Notes under the pieces: generated by a model
Database searches by the model: none
What the model saw: only the letters and a program-made list of their open reading frames with translations
Told to the model about the DNA's origin: nothing
Origin: Ectobius pallidus
Lineage: Eukaryota > Arthropoda > Insecta > Blattodea > Ectobiidae
Assembly: GCA_964059195.1 (NCBI GenBank)
Contig: CAXKWD010000001.1
Span: 154,988,532-155,052,531 of the forward strand
Length of the DNA: 64,000 nucleotides
Direction of reading: 5' to 3'
Position numbers and translations under genes: made by a program
Part shown: piece after piece, positions 33,847 to 46,815 of the stretch
Position numbering within the stretch: position 1 is the stretch's first letter
How the letters are laid out: each line of letters opens with the position of its first letter

Positions 33847-36800
33847 AAAAAGTTTTTATTGCCTAAACGATTTAAAGAGATAAGAAGAAAAACGACTTTA
33901 TTAAGTAATCAATTTAAAGGAACAAGAATAACAAAAAACGCTTTATTAAGTAATCGAATTAAAGGAATAAGAAGAACAAAAAGTTTTTATTAAGTAACCG
34001 AATTAAAGGAAGAGAAGAAAAACGATTTTATTAAGTAATCAATTTAAAGGAAAAAGGAGAAGCAAAAACGCTTTTATTAAGTAATCAATTTAAAGGAAAT
34101 ACAGTTATTATTAAGTAATCAATTTAAAGGATAAGAAGAACCAAAAAATATTTTATTAAGTAATCGATTTAAAGGAAAAACAAGAAGCAAAAAGCTTTTA
34201 TTAAGTAATCGATTTAAAGGAAAAGAATAAAAAAAGATTTTATTAAGTAATCAATTTAAAGGAATAAGAAGAAACAAAAACGTTTTTATTAAGTAATCGA
34301 ATTAAAGGAAGAGAAGAAAAACGATTTTATTAAGTAATCAATTTAAAGGAAGAAGGAGAAGCAAAAACGCTTTTATTAAGTAATCAATTTAAAGGAAATA
34401 CAGTTATTATTAAGTAATCAATTTAAAGGATAAAAAGAACCAAAGAATCTTTTATTAAGTAATCGATTTAAAGGAAAAACAAGAAGCAAAAAGCTTTTAT
34501 TAAGTAATCGATTTAAAGGAAAATAATAAAAAAATATTTTATTGAGTAATCAATTTAAAGGAATAAGAAGAAACAAAGCAGTTTTTATTAAGCAATCAAA
34601 TTAAAGGAAAAGAAGAAAAACGCTTTTATTAAGTAATCAATTTAATGGATAAGAAGAACCCAAAAATATTTTATTAAGTAATCGATTTAAAGGAAAAAAA
34701 GAAGCAAAAAGCTTTTATTAAGTAATCGACTTAAAAGAACAAGAAGAACAAAACACTTCTTATTAAGTAATCGATTTAAAGGAAAAAAGAAAGAAACTAT
34801 TATTAAGTAATCAATTTAAAGGAAAAAGAAGAAGCAAAAATGCTTTTATTAAGTAATCAATTTAAAGAAAAAAAGAAAAAAACGTTTGTATTAAGTAATC
34901 AATTTAAAGGAACAAGAAGAACCAAAAACCCTTTATTAAGTAATCGTTTTAAAGGAATAAAAAGAAGAAAAACGTTTTTATGAAGTAATCGAATTAAAGG
35001 AAAAGAAGAAAAATGATTTTATTAAGTAATCAATTTAAAGGAAAAAGGAGAAGAAAAACGCGTTTATTAAGTAATCAATTTAAAGGAAAAAAGTTTCTAT
35101 TAAGTAATCAATTTAAAGGAACAAGAAGAACCAAAAACCCTTTATTAAGTAATCGATTCAAAGGAATAAAAAGAAGAAAAACGTTTTTATTAAGTAATCA
35201 ATTTAAAGGAAAAAGGAGAAGCAAAAACGCTTTTATTAAGTAATCAATTTAAAGGAAACATAGTTATTATTAAGTAATCAATTTAAAGGATAAGAAGAAA
35301 AAATCTTTTATTAAGTAATCGATTTAAAGGAAAAAAAGAAGCAAAAAGCTTTTATTAAGTAATCGATTTAAAGGAACAAGAAGAACAAAACACTTCTTAT
35401 TAAGTAATCGATTTAAAAGAAAAAATAAAAAAACTATTATTAAGTAATCAATTTAAAGGAAAAAGAAGAAGCAAAAACGCTTTTATTAAGTAATCAATTT
35501 AAGGAAAAAGAAAAAAACCTTTCTATTAAGTAATCAATTTAAAGGAACAAGAAGAACCAAAAAATCTTTTATCAAGTAATCGATTTAAAGGAAAAACAAA
35601 AAGAAAAAAGATTTTATTAAGTAATCGATTTAAAGGAAAAGAATAAAAAAATATTTTATTAAGTAATCAATTTAAAGGAATAAGAAGAAACAAAAAAGTT
35701 TTTACTAAGTAATCGAATTAAAGGAAAAGAAGAGAAACGATTTTATTAAGTAATCAATTTAAAGGAAAAAGGAGAAGCAAAAACGCTTTTATTAGGTAAT
35801 CAATTTAAAGGAAATACAGTTATTATTAAGTAATCAATTTAAAGGATAAGAAGAACCAAAAAGTCTTTTATTAATTAATCGAATTAAAGGAAAAACAAGA
35901 AGCAGAAAGCTTTTATTATGTAATCGATTTAAAGAAAAAGAATAAAAAAAGATTTTATTAAGTAATCAATTTAAAGGAATAAGAAGAAACAAAAAAGTTT
36001 TTATTAAATAATCGAATTAAAGAAAGAGAAGAAAAACGATTTTATTAAGTAATCAATTTAAAAGAAAAAGGAGAAGCAAAAACGCTTTTAATAAGTAATC
36101 AAGTTAAAGGAAATACAGTTATTATTAAGTAATCAATTTAAAGGATAAGAAGAACCAAAAAAATCTTTTATTAAGTAATCGATTTAAAGGAAAAACAAGA
36201 ATCAAAAAGCTTTTATTAAGTAATCGATTTAAAGGAAAAGAATAAGAAAAAGGTTTTATTGAGTAATCAATTTAAAGGAATAAGAAGAAACAAAGCAGTT
36301 TTTATTAAGTAATCAAATTAAAGGAAAAGAATAAAAACGATTTGATTAAGTAATCAATTTAAAGGAAAAAGGAGAACCAAAAACGCTTTTATTAAGTAAT
36401 CAATTTAAAGGATAAGAAGAACCAAAAAATATTTTATTAAGTAATCGATTTAAAGGAAAAAAAGAAGCAAAAAGCTTTTATTAAGTAATCGACTTAAAGG
36501 AACAAGAAGAACAAAACACTTCTTATTAAGTAATCGATTTAACGGAAAAATTGAAAAAACTATTATTAAGTAATCAATTTAAAGGAAAAAGAAAAAGCAA
36601 AAACGCTTTTATTAAGTAATCAATTTAAAGGAAAAAGAAAAAAAACCTTTCTATTAAGTAATCAATTTAAAGGAACAAGAAGAACCAAAAACCTTTTATT
36701 AATTAATCGATTTAAAGGAATAAAAAGAACAAAAAGGTTTTTATTAAGTAATCGAATTAAAGAAAAAGAAGAAAAACGATTTTATTAAGTAATCAATTTA

Positions 36801-38577
36801 AAGGAAAAAGGAGAAGCAAAAACGCTTTTATTAAGTAATCAAATTAAAGGATATATTATTATTATTAAGTAATCAATTTAAAGGATAAGAAGAACCAAAA
36901 AATCTTTTATTAAGTAATCGATTTAAAGGAAAAACAAGAAGAAAAAAGATTTTATTAAGTAATCGATTTAAAGGAAAAGAATAAAAAAAGATTTTATTAA
37001 GTAATCAATTAAAAGGAATAAGATGAAACAAAAAAGTTTTTATTAAGTAATCGAATTAAAGGAAAAGAAGAAAAACGATTTTATTAAGTAATCAATTTAA
37101 AGGAAAAAGGAGAAGCAAAAACGCTTTTATTAAGTAATCAGTTTAAAGGAAAAAAAAGATTCTATTAAGTAATCAATTTAAAGGAACAAGAAGAACCAAA
37201 AACCCTTTATTAAGTAATCGATTTAAAGGAATAAAAAGAACAAAAAGGTTATTATTAAGTAATCGAATTAAAGGAAAAGAAGAAAAACGGTTTTATTAAG
37301 TAATCAATTTAAAGGAAAAAGGAGAAGCAAAAACGCTTTTATTAAGTAATCAATTTAAAGGAAATATAGTTATTATTAAGTAATCAATTTAAAGGATAAG
37401 AAGAAAAATCTTTTATTAAGTAATCGATTTAAAGGAAAAAAAAGCAGAAGGCTTTTATTAAGTAATCGATTTAAAGGAACAAGAAGAACAAAACACTTCT
37501 TATTAAGTAATCGATTTAAAGGAAAAAATGAAAAAACTATTATTAAGTAATCAATTTAAAGGAAAAAGAAAAAGCAAAAACGCTTTTATTAAGTAATCAA
37601 TTTAAAGGATAAAGAAAAAAAACCTTTCTATAAAGTAATCAATTTAAAGGAACAAGAAGAACCAAAAACCTTTTATTAATTAATCGATTTAAAGGAATAA
37701 AAAGAACAAAAAGGTTTTTATTAAGTAATCGAATTAAAGAAAAAGAAGAAAAACGATTTTATTAAGTAATCAATTTAAAGGAAAAAGGAGAAGCAAAAAC
37801 GCTTTTATTAAGTAATCAAATTAAAGGATATATTGTTATTATTAAGTAATCAATTTAAAGGATAAGAAGAACCAAAAAATCTTTTATTAAGTAATCGATT
37901 TAAAGGAAAAACAAGAAGAAAAAAGATATTATTAAGTAATCGATTTAAAGGAAAAGAATAAAAAAGATTTTATTAAGTAATCAATTTAAAGGAATAAGAA
38001 GAAACAAAAAAGTTTTTATTAAGCAATCGAATTAAAGGAAAAGAAGAAAAACGATTTTATTAAGTAATCAATTTAAAGGAAAAAGGAGAAGCAAAAACGC
38101 TTTTATTAAGTAATCAATTTAAAGGAAATATAGTTGTTATTAAGTAATCAATTTAAAGGATAAGAAGAACCAAAAAATCTTTTATTAAGCAATCGATTTA
38201 AAGGAAAAACAAGAAGCAAAACGCTTTTATTAAGTAATCGATTTAAAGGAAAAACAAGAAGCAAAAAGCTTTTATTAAGTAATCGACGTAAAGGAACAAG
38301 AAGAACAAAACACTTCTTATTAAGTAATCTATTTAAAGGAAAAAAAGAAAAGAACATTATTAAGTAATCAATTTAAAGGAATAAGAAGAAGCAAAACATC
38401 TTTTATTAAGTAATCGATTTAAAGGAAAAAGAAGAAGTAAAAATACATATTTTATTAAGTAGTCGATTTAAAGGAAAAAGAAGAAGCATCAATGCTTTTA
38501 TTAAGTAATCGTTTTAAAGGTATAAGAAGAAAAAACCTTTTTTATTATGTAATCGATTTGAAGGAATTAGAGTACGA
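33847..38577. repeat. 4.7-kb satellite array with higher-order structure
   Basis: Monomers share a core TTATTAAGTAATCRATTTAA followed by AGG and then a variable purine-rich linker. Sampled unit lengths run from 33 to 48 bp, so I estimate about 100-110 monomers. Linkers fall into roughly eight recurring classes, for example one with GGAGAAGCAAAAACGC, one with AGAAGAACCAAAAAATC and a short one with ATACAGTTATTA. Consecutive classes recur as a seven-monomer block of about 297-301 bp (34096 to 34393, 35811 to 36111). A larger block recurs at 976-977 bp (36502 to 37478, 36701 to 37678, 36850 to 37827). Edge monomers at both ends are the most degenerate. Frames through it are repeat artefacts. Confidence 0.95.
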
Positions 38578-40793
38578 AATAAGTAAAAGAATAATGAAAC
38601 TGTATGAATATTGAAATGTGGATAGTTAAAATCTCTGTTAATTGAAATGTTGTTTAACCTTTATGAATTTGTATAACTTGTTTTTAATAATTTCAGGTTT
38701 TTGTATAAATTTTTAATATACATTTAATTTTAGAACAAATCGTCGAAACAAGTTAGGCCTATGTTATGTAAGGTTCCTGACTTACGGTGAATGTAAATGT
38801 ACAATTTCGGTTAGATGTCGGCTTTATTTTGGCAAAATTTGGGAATGAAAGTGAAATTTCTATTTGGTGTGTTCTTATTTCCTGCCTGCGTTTATGCCGG
38901 AACGATAAAGAGTAGATTTTTACTTTTCCGGAGCGTCTTTCCGGTCCTTTCCGCCCCAACTTAAGCATTGGTTAGTTAACAATGTTACGCTACTTTGAAC
39001 ATCCTTAAAAATGCTGAAATAAACTAATCTTATTTTCTTTTGAACACGCATAAAATAATTGCCTTAAGCAATACGAAAGAAATGGTTGTTTCTGGGATTA
39101 GTAACTTGTTCTTTTGCTAGTCACATTGCCAGGAACTTGTAATTAAAATAAATAATCATAGTTTAAATGCGAATATAGAGGAAGTATTGACCCGTATTTA
39201 ACGACTGTAGTCACCATTATGTCTGATAATTATAATTACCAATATATAACTATATAATTGAGTGGCTCCACTGGATTTTATGTTGTTGATCGATGATCTT
39301 CTTGAATTCGTCAATAGCCACAATTGACCCTACATTCCATTTAATAACAAAATAAAAACAATTTCAATTAGACCTATAGGCCTACAGTTATATGTAGATA
39401 TCCGTGAAGTTTATGAGGCACTATAACACGAATAGTCCTCATTTCAACAAATGTTTACAATATTTTCGTTTACTACCTTCCATAATCCCCAAAATATACT
39501 TTACATCGGGAAATAACGCCAATTCACATAAAACCATAAACAAAATGAACATAATCCCAGTTTTTAAAACTAATTCCGGCTTAAAATGGAAAAATCTTAT
39601 TGTTAATTCATTGTTAAGGAATATTTTCAACAAATAAATGCGTCGACTATTTTGCCATAGAGAGGTAATTTTCACTCTAAAAGGAACTGCTCATTGCATA
39701 TCATGCAGTCAAGAAGGAAGACACATGATCAACTTACGATAAATCATATATAGGCTAGCCTATACAATATTCTGTGGTTTCATGAATAAATATTTCCATG
39801 TCACTGCTTGTATGGAGACTGTATACCACTGGTGCCGATTCAATAGAAGACCTCGTGTTTACTACAAGAGCTGTTTTAATCGTGTTCTGTCTAAGTTGTA
39901 AAGCAAGAAGTAATTGTTATGATGTGCTTGTTGTAACATGGAGAGCACTGAATAAGGCCTATTAATGAGGTGTGTTTTCTGTTAAAACTCTGAAGGAAGA
40001 AGTGCAAATAAAACAATTCCTCATGAGTAGTATGGATGTAAACTTAAAAAACGACTGGAGAAAAGAGTATATATGTCAAGACATTTAATAGAAACTAGTG
40101 GAGGGAAAATCATTACTGGAGAGCTGCCCTAGTTGAAGAATGCCAATTGAATACAGGCTTAATATAATTAAGTCTAAGAACTATTTTTAAAAAATTGAGG
40201 TGACTTTTTTGCTTTATTTTAATATAAGTGTTTTCTTTTATTATAGGCTATGTTTTTAAAGCAACTATCTCCAAGTTTTCAAACGTGAATTTCGGATTGC
40301 TCTTCCTTTCTTACTTTATGGAAAACTGTCTGATTCTTGGAATAATAGGAGAGTGATAACTTATCTACAGTAATTTAACATGCAGTAAATTATCACTTCC
40401 ATACTAATTTGAACCTCGGTGTTTTTAAAACTGTCAATGTCAGCAGCGAGAAATTACTACTTACAGATTGTCATAATGAGTATTACAGTTATAATTATAT
40501 GTGGTACAATTTTTTGTTACAAATTACAAAATAAGATATATAATAATGTGATTACGAACGCCACCCGAATAAGCGGGGCGGTTCAGTTCAATACAACCAA
40601 ATAACTTAGACTAAAATAATGAATTACAGTGGTTTAAAAAATCAATTTACAAAACATAGACAGTATGAGTTAATGCTATTTACAGTAAGGACAAAACATG
40701 TTATATTTATAATAATGGAAATGTAAGTATAAATACAATAATAATACATAGGCCTACATTTTTTTGTTAAGCAGAATTTAAGATAAGACAAAG
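38578..40793. other. AT-rich spacer
   Basis: No gene recognised. Opposite-strand 77- and 78-codon frames over 39404-39675 overlap each other and show no motif. Confidence 0.4.
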
Positions 40794-41098
40794 CAATTAT
40801 ATCTATATGTATAAGTTCAATATTGGAAATATTAAGTAGAGAAATAAAAGTAATTATAGAAATTTATAATTTTAGACTTAAATTGTTTGTTGTTTAAACC
40901 AGTTAATTCAGGATGGTTGCTAATAAAGGAATTGAATTGTCTTGGGCAATTATATCTATATGTTTAAGTTCAATGTTGGAAATATTGAGTGCAGAAATAA
41001 AAGTAGTTATATTAAATTTATAATTTTAGACTTAAATGGTTTGTTGTTTAAGCCAGTTAATTCAGGATGGTTGCTAATAAAGTAATTGAATTGTCTTG
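40794..41098. repeat. Tandem duplication, 153-bp unit x2
   Basis: Copy 1 is 40794-40946 and copy 2 is 40947-41098, both beginning CAATTATATCTATATGT and ending TTGAATTGTCTTGGGC. They differ at a low level (roughly 8% by eye). Confidence 0.9.
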
Positions 41099-42309
41099 GG
41101 CCGAAACTTGAACAGTGCTTAACTCCAGCAGTTGTAAATTTTTTAGTTCAGTTCGTGTGTTATATTCATGACCTTCTGACCTATAATTGTCACGATGTTT
41201 ATGAAAATAACCTAATAGGGCATTCTGTATATTTCATGGATTGCTTTTTCGTTTTTAGTAGGTAATTTATAAAAACAATAGTGCAGTTTATGTCTTATTT
41301 CTTGCTCAAACAGCAACTGTATTCTGTGCACTATTTTTAACATAACCCTAGGTTTGTGAATAAAAACAAGCAAGGTGTAGGAAGCACACCATGATTTCAG
41401 TTTGGTAACACTGGAACATGTGTTGATCTTAAAAGCAAACTCAAATGACTGATGAGAGCTCTTCACTGTTCAAATGTTGACATTTGTGACGGATTAGCCC
41501 GTGACATTTGTTAAAAGAATTAACAGACACTTGATATTTGGTTTCCTAGCTACACAATAAAGTCGTAGTTGAATGCTTGTAATATCTGCGCTTAATCCCA
41601 TTATATGGATTTACATGATACATGTCAGCTACCATTATCTGCTTTCTGACTAATATTGCCATGAAAATGACGAATGCGCATTGCTAAAATCAAGAACACA
41701 ATAAGTCATTATGTGGTTAATTTCAAAGTTACATTGATTGAATTTACTGTGTGTCACATGCCAGATATGAGATAGCTTATATTATTATTAAAAGGCAGTA
41801 AGTAGCAATAAATAAGCCATGAAGGTTAGTAAACAACAAAATCTATATAAAAGTTACCAGTTAAAAGGGGTTTTCTACTTTAGTATTACCTTAACTATCC
41901 TACCGTGTTGTATAATTTTACCAACAGCAAAATCTAAACTGAGCTGACCATCATCTTACCTATTTGCACATCTTTTATATATGATGTATTTTAATATTGC
42001 ATCTTTTTATGTAATTATTGCAAGTTATCCTATCTGTAGAAAACTAATATAAGAATTCTTTGTATATTTAAATACCTATTTACTACTTTTAACTGATTTT
42101 GTGGGATAAGGCCTTTTTAGGATTCTGAGGCGTTTTTGTCTTTAACCATTCTTATGCATAATTTTGATATTTAGTGTTTTCACGAAGGATTGAGTAATTT
42201 CTAGTGTTTATATATATTTTCTAACAAAATTCGTTAATTTTCTTTGATTTTCTTTCAGTAAGACACCTAAAATTATACTTTTATTCTAAGAAATAAGGTA
42301 CCAGTTACC
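41099..42309. other. AT-rich spacer
   Basis: No gene recognised. Confidence 0.4.
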
Positions 42310-42545
42310 TGACACTTATTCTATGGTTATTAACAATCAATGCACCACATCTTTCTAAGAGACTTTTTTTTAGTACGTTTGCATTTTCATTTGTACATAT
42401 GTTATTGTGCATAAAAATCCAAGCCCTAGTTTTTAAACCTAAGTTCTGTTTAAATTTGGTTTTATGGTGGAAGCTGTAGCTTCTACATAGGTATAGAATT
42501 GCTCGCCGTACCCCAGAGGTTCCATGGAGCACAGTTTGAGAAACG
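42310..42545 (-). mobile_element. Possible hAT-type relic
   Basis: The minus strand begins TTTCTCAAACTGTGCTCCAT and continues GGAACCTCTGGGGTACGGCG. This is the style of Charlie-like hAT termini (CTCAAACT...GCGG...). The other end and target duplication were not found. Confidence 0.3.
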
Positions 42546-43330
42546 CAGAATAGGGTGCCAAATTTGTAGACTTCCTATGGTGCGTCATAGTTAGCAACTA
42601 TAAGACGAGTAACAATCTGAGCATTAGGGCGCGAAATGAAGGACGTTGCATAATGGTTTAGTGTATGTTGCTGGGCCAATTAATGGTATTGTAGCTCACT
42701 ATTAGGGTTCATGGAGGTGATTACCGCAGCTTACTCTGCAGGGGCAGGATGCTTTGTCCACCAGGTCATGTGATACCAGTTCATTGTCATACTAGAACTT
42801 GGCTTTACATCAAGTTACAAGACGTGCCTTTCTCTCATTTTGCTGTCAGTACCACAGTGAAAGTTTCTTCTCTTTTTTCTCTCTTTGTACAACTTTTACA
42901 CTTTGCTACTTGCCAAGTGAAGTTTATATCAAATTAAAAATGAGCGCGCTCCTTTCGCTACAAAATGTTCCTCAAGACTTCTTTAAATCTAAGTCAAACC
43001 TGAATTTCAAGAGGATATTTCCAGTGCTATTTCTCTTGGCAGGAAGAAAGAAATTTCGTACTAACTGGAGAGTATTTCTGTACATCGATTAACTTCTTAT
43101 ATCTTGTTCCATTTTAGGCCTAAATAAGTTATATTAAATACGATTATCATCATCATTATCATCATCCTATCATGTATTAGGCCTAGGGGCCCGTTACGGT
43201 CTCAAATACGATTAAAATACGATTAAATATCATATTAAACACCACTTTGAATTTATATTTGCATTTGTTGTGTCAAAAGAGTTTACATTAAATTATATTA
43301 ATGCTTATGTAAATGTAAATAAATAAAAGG
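42546..43330. other. Spacer
   Basis: Overlapping plus frames of 62 and 97 codons at 42749-43092 have no recognisable motif. A short (ATC)n run lies at 43146-43168. Confidence 0.35.
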
Positions 43331-43590
43331 AAAAAAAAACCTTGGACGTCAAGATTCTGAGTACGAATCCCTAAGGGAGGGCTTATATGCCGCTGAGCCC
43401 ACAAATTCCCGTCCAGTACCTTAGTATCCTACTCTGTTCGTAGAGTGGATAGGCTTACCATCTGTCACTCTTCCTTCTATTGGAAAATAAAATTAATCTT
43501 CGGAATATGAAACCTCCACCAGGATGTCCTATCTTCCGTCCGCGAAGTATAAATAATTCGATTCGAAATAAATAAATAAGTGCAAATCCT
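43331..43590 (+). mobile_element. Probable SINE with ATAA tail
   Basis: A box B-like GAGTACGAATCCC at 43361-43373 is followed by a moderately GC-rich body with CCACCAGGATGTCCTATCTTCC and a simple tail AAATAAATAAATAAG, the typical 3' end of a SINE. Box A is not clear. Target duplications were not found. Confidence 0.4.
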
Positions 43591-46500
43591 AAATATCGTC
43601 TATTAACAAGCACATTACGTCCTCAAATTCAGATTACATCTCCGACCTCCAATCCAGATTATGTAACGTGTATTGGGAACAGCTAAACGACATCGTAACA
43701 CCGCAGGCTATAACATCATCTCTGAACAGAACGGTAAGAGAATATCAGAACACTTTATAAAGGCACTCATATTTTGCATAATATTTGGCGGTGTGGGGCT
43801 GATATTTCTTGTTAGAGAACAGAAAACTTTATAAAACACAGGTACTCTTTGCATAATGCCGAGTAGGACTGTTGAATAATGGATCGCTTGAGACCGGAGA
43901 GAACAGTTTCACTTCGGTGAACGAGAAAATTAACTCCGAGATGTGAAGATTTGTGTCGCCTCGATCAGTGTCAAGGGAAACTTATCTTGTTACGTTGGCG
44001 AACCTGTTGGGACATCGTCTTGCAAGTTAGTCGCTGCCAACTATGTTGGAAATGCGAGTGTATGTTGGTGTCCCTGCTGGGAAATACCCTGAGCTAATTG
44101 AGTGCTCAATTTGTTAAAGTTGCTCAAGCTATTGATACTGTGGTACCAGATGTGTAGTTTTGTTGTATAAGGCCCTTAAAACTCGTGAAATATCAGCTAG
44201 ATTTACTCTACTGTATGCATAACCACCTGCTTGTGAAAGAAAAATATGTAATATAGATCATACCATCCATACACCATCAGCCACATCGACTATTAGACGA
44301 GTACGCTTGAAACATCACACCAAATCAAGTAAATATTAAAATATGAACATTTTCAAAGGTCCCATCAACATTAAATTTGTATCAGATTTAAGGAAAATAT
44401 ATGTACTAAAGGTCTCTTAGCATTGTTCAATAATTCTTTAAGAATATCGAGAGAAGAATTCTTCATGGTTTCCGGTGAATAATAGGATATTGTTCCATCT
44501 TTATTTATATTTTTAAACAAACAGATCAAATTGCCAAGGAGAAGGCAAAGTCATCTTTTAAAATAGTATAGGCCTACAAAAGCCAAAGAAATGCCACCTG
44601 TGCGAGAAAATATAAGTCAAATCAAGCCCGACAACAGAGCTTAGAATTAGATGCTTCTATATTTAAGAGTTTAGAATAATTTTATTTAAACTTTAGCAAA
44701 ACAGGCTACTCTAGTATACATGAAAACAGGTACATTATACATTGTAATTGACATAAAACTACATCCCTAATGTGAAATAGGGCTAAAAGAAATTGTATAT
44801 TAAAAAAATAAATAATATTTATTGTATTTAAATTGAAACGGGTAGGCCTAGTTAAAAAAAGTAATTTCAAATGGGGGAAAATAGTTGCTATAGAATCTTT
44901 AAGTACTTCATAACAAAACCTAATGCACATGGAACATTTTGATTCGGACGTAACTTATATTAAAATAAGTTCATTATTTTTTTTAGATCCCATAAATAAT
45001 TAAATGTGTAATTTCAAAACTCAGTCTCAGTGATCCTAAAATATATCTCTATATTTTAATAGGGGCACTGGAAAATTCTTGCTAACGTGCAAATATTATT
45101 CTATACGGATTCTAAGTGATCATCTTTTTTTACTTAACTGGCATTCAAGTGTACTCTTTGTGTGTTACTGTTATTTAACACACACTGTTTACTGTTGTAA
45201 ACAATTATTGTTTACTGCTAATTGGATCATGTTAAATTGCACATTTAGTTACCATCGACCTAGGCTGGCATAAAACCCGCAGACTTTGCTCAGAAAGTCA
45301 GTTACTTACAGAATGTTCCACGCAACCCGACATGTCGATATATAAAAATCACAAACCCTTATAAGAAAGAATCGTTTTGCTAGGATCATAGTAAAATCAC
45401 TAACTGGAACAGCAATGTAATACCGATTTACTAAGAGCGTGCATTCTTTGAATGAATAAAGTGTTTTGTCAGTTTCTTTATTCCCTTTCTTCAATCAATC
45501 AAGTTAAAATCGTTCACACTGACAATATAAAACACTATGTTTGAAAGTTTTAAACTTTTCATTTGAAAAATAAATTCGTGTGTTCACTTGCAGATGTCGT
45601 CAGGGATGTTTCTAAATGACAAAGGGTGCAACTATTACATATGTAACAGAGAATTTGCATTATTATGTAAATCACTACTACCACACGAACACACATCTGG
45701 TACCTTTCTACAAAATACTTTATAAAATATACGACTTTCTTAAAGCCCAAAACCCTACTATATTAATTCAGATTGCCTTGAAGATTAGGCATCTTCCGAG
45801 GATATGACATGAAGCACGTTGACGATTTTCTCTTACTGTTACTACTACCTCATATTCCTAAATTTCGTTTATTTTGTACGTTCATATTGAGCCTTGTCCT
45901 TAATATATATAATGTAGCAATACATTTATTAATTTACCTGATTTCTCTTAGGTGTAATAATAATAATATTCTAACTATTAATAAAATAAGAGGATGAACA
46001 TATCAAGGGGAAAAAAGAAAAAAATCATTTTTACTTCCGCTAAAAGATAGAAACAAGTAGAACAAATTAAGCAATCATACCTCGGTTATAACAGAAGTTT
46101 GAAATAGGTTTACTTAGTACTACATACCTACTGAATCATTGCTAAATGTAAAAGTAATTAACACTAACTCTCTTTCTCTTCTTAGTTTAACCTCTCTCGT
46201 TGTAGGGATGTTTATGCTTCCCATGCCACCCGGGCCTTAAAAACCCGCGACCTGTCAAGAGATGGATTACCTTTATATACTTTTTGACCAAAAAAGGGCA
46301 TGGAGGGCTTTTTCGGATGTGTGATCAGCCAAATGCCGGGGCCACCTCCGCGAAACACGAACGTAAGATCGAGACACATTAGTCGCACACACAGTCACTC
46401 TGCACAATGCGCGGATGGGATGCAAGTGATAATGACGGCCAGATCACAGAAATAGATGCCTCATTGTCACTGTGCATTTCACTTTTATGTATTTTATCAA

Positions 46501-46609
46501 GAAGTGCGTTTTTATTACAATTTATCATAAATGTTAGCACGTATTACTAGATTAAAAGTATTTTTTGACAATGAGCAAGACCTTTACTGTTGTAACTTTT
46601 ATTAATGTA
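43591..46609. other. AT-rich spacer
   Basis: A weak imperfect duplication (ACTTTATAAA ... TTTGCATAAT) occurs at 43745-43860. A GC-richer patch at 46200-46440 is probably the interior of the hAT-type element whose end is at 46735. No gene. Confidence 0.35.
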
Positions 46610-46735
46610 CACTGGCCAATCACAATCGCAGAAATGCGGGACCTTTCAGTGTCCCCAATAAAATTTTTAGGACAGCGGGACATTTTGTCAAAAAACGGGA
46701 GTGTCCAGAAAAAATCGGGACGAATGGACACCCTA
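46610..46735 (-). mobile_element. hAT-like transposon end
   Basis: Read on the minus strand it begins AGGGTGTCCATTCGTCCCG, then GGACACTCCCG and TGTCCCGCTGTCC. The alternating TGTCC/CCCG pattern after a (C)AGGGTG start is characteristic of a widespread hAT group. The second terminus was not located. Confidence 0.5.
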
Positions 46736-46815
46736 TTCTAGCGCATGCGTACTCATGTATTGAACCATTGCAAAACTTAGTTATGAAACCTAATTTCGTC
46801 GTGTAACCTAGCTAT
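46736..46815 (+). mobile_element. Solo right end of the 52.9-kb MITE family
   Basis: CTAGCGCATGCG ... TTAGTTATGAAACCTAATTT and CGTCGTGTAACCTAGC match the right end of the element at 52936-53333 (CTAGCGCTTGCG ... CGTCGTGTAAACTAGC). It directly abuts the hAT-like end at 46735. Confidence 0.6.

Noticed and set aside
35013..35243. 76-codon basic protein in the satellite
   Set aside because: The frame is produced by the repeat unit and is broken by most monomers.
38148..38357. 69-codon minus-strand protein with FPLNRLLNK repeats
   Set aside because: It is the reverse translation of the same satellite monomers.
33847..38577. CRISPR-like array of repeat and spacer
   Set aside because: The spacers recur in the same order, vary in length and are purine-rich; the setting is eukaryotic. 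It is a satellite.
39404..39675. Overlapping 77- and 78-codon ORFs on opposite strands
   Set aside because: Mutually overlapping, no motif, AT-driven composition.
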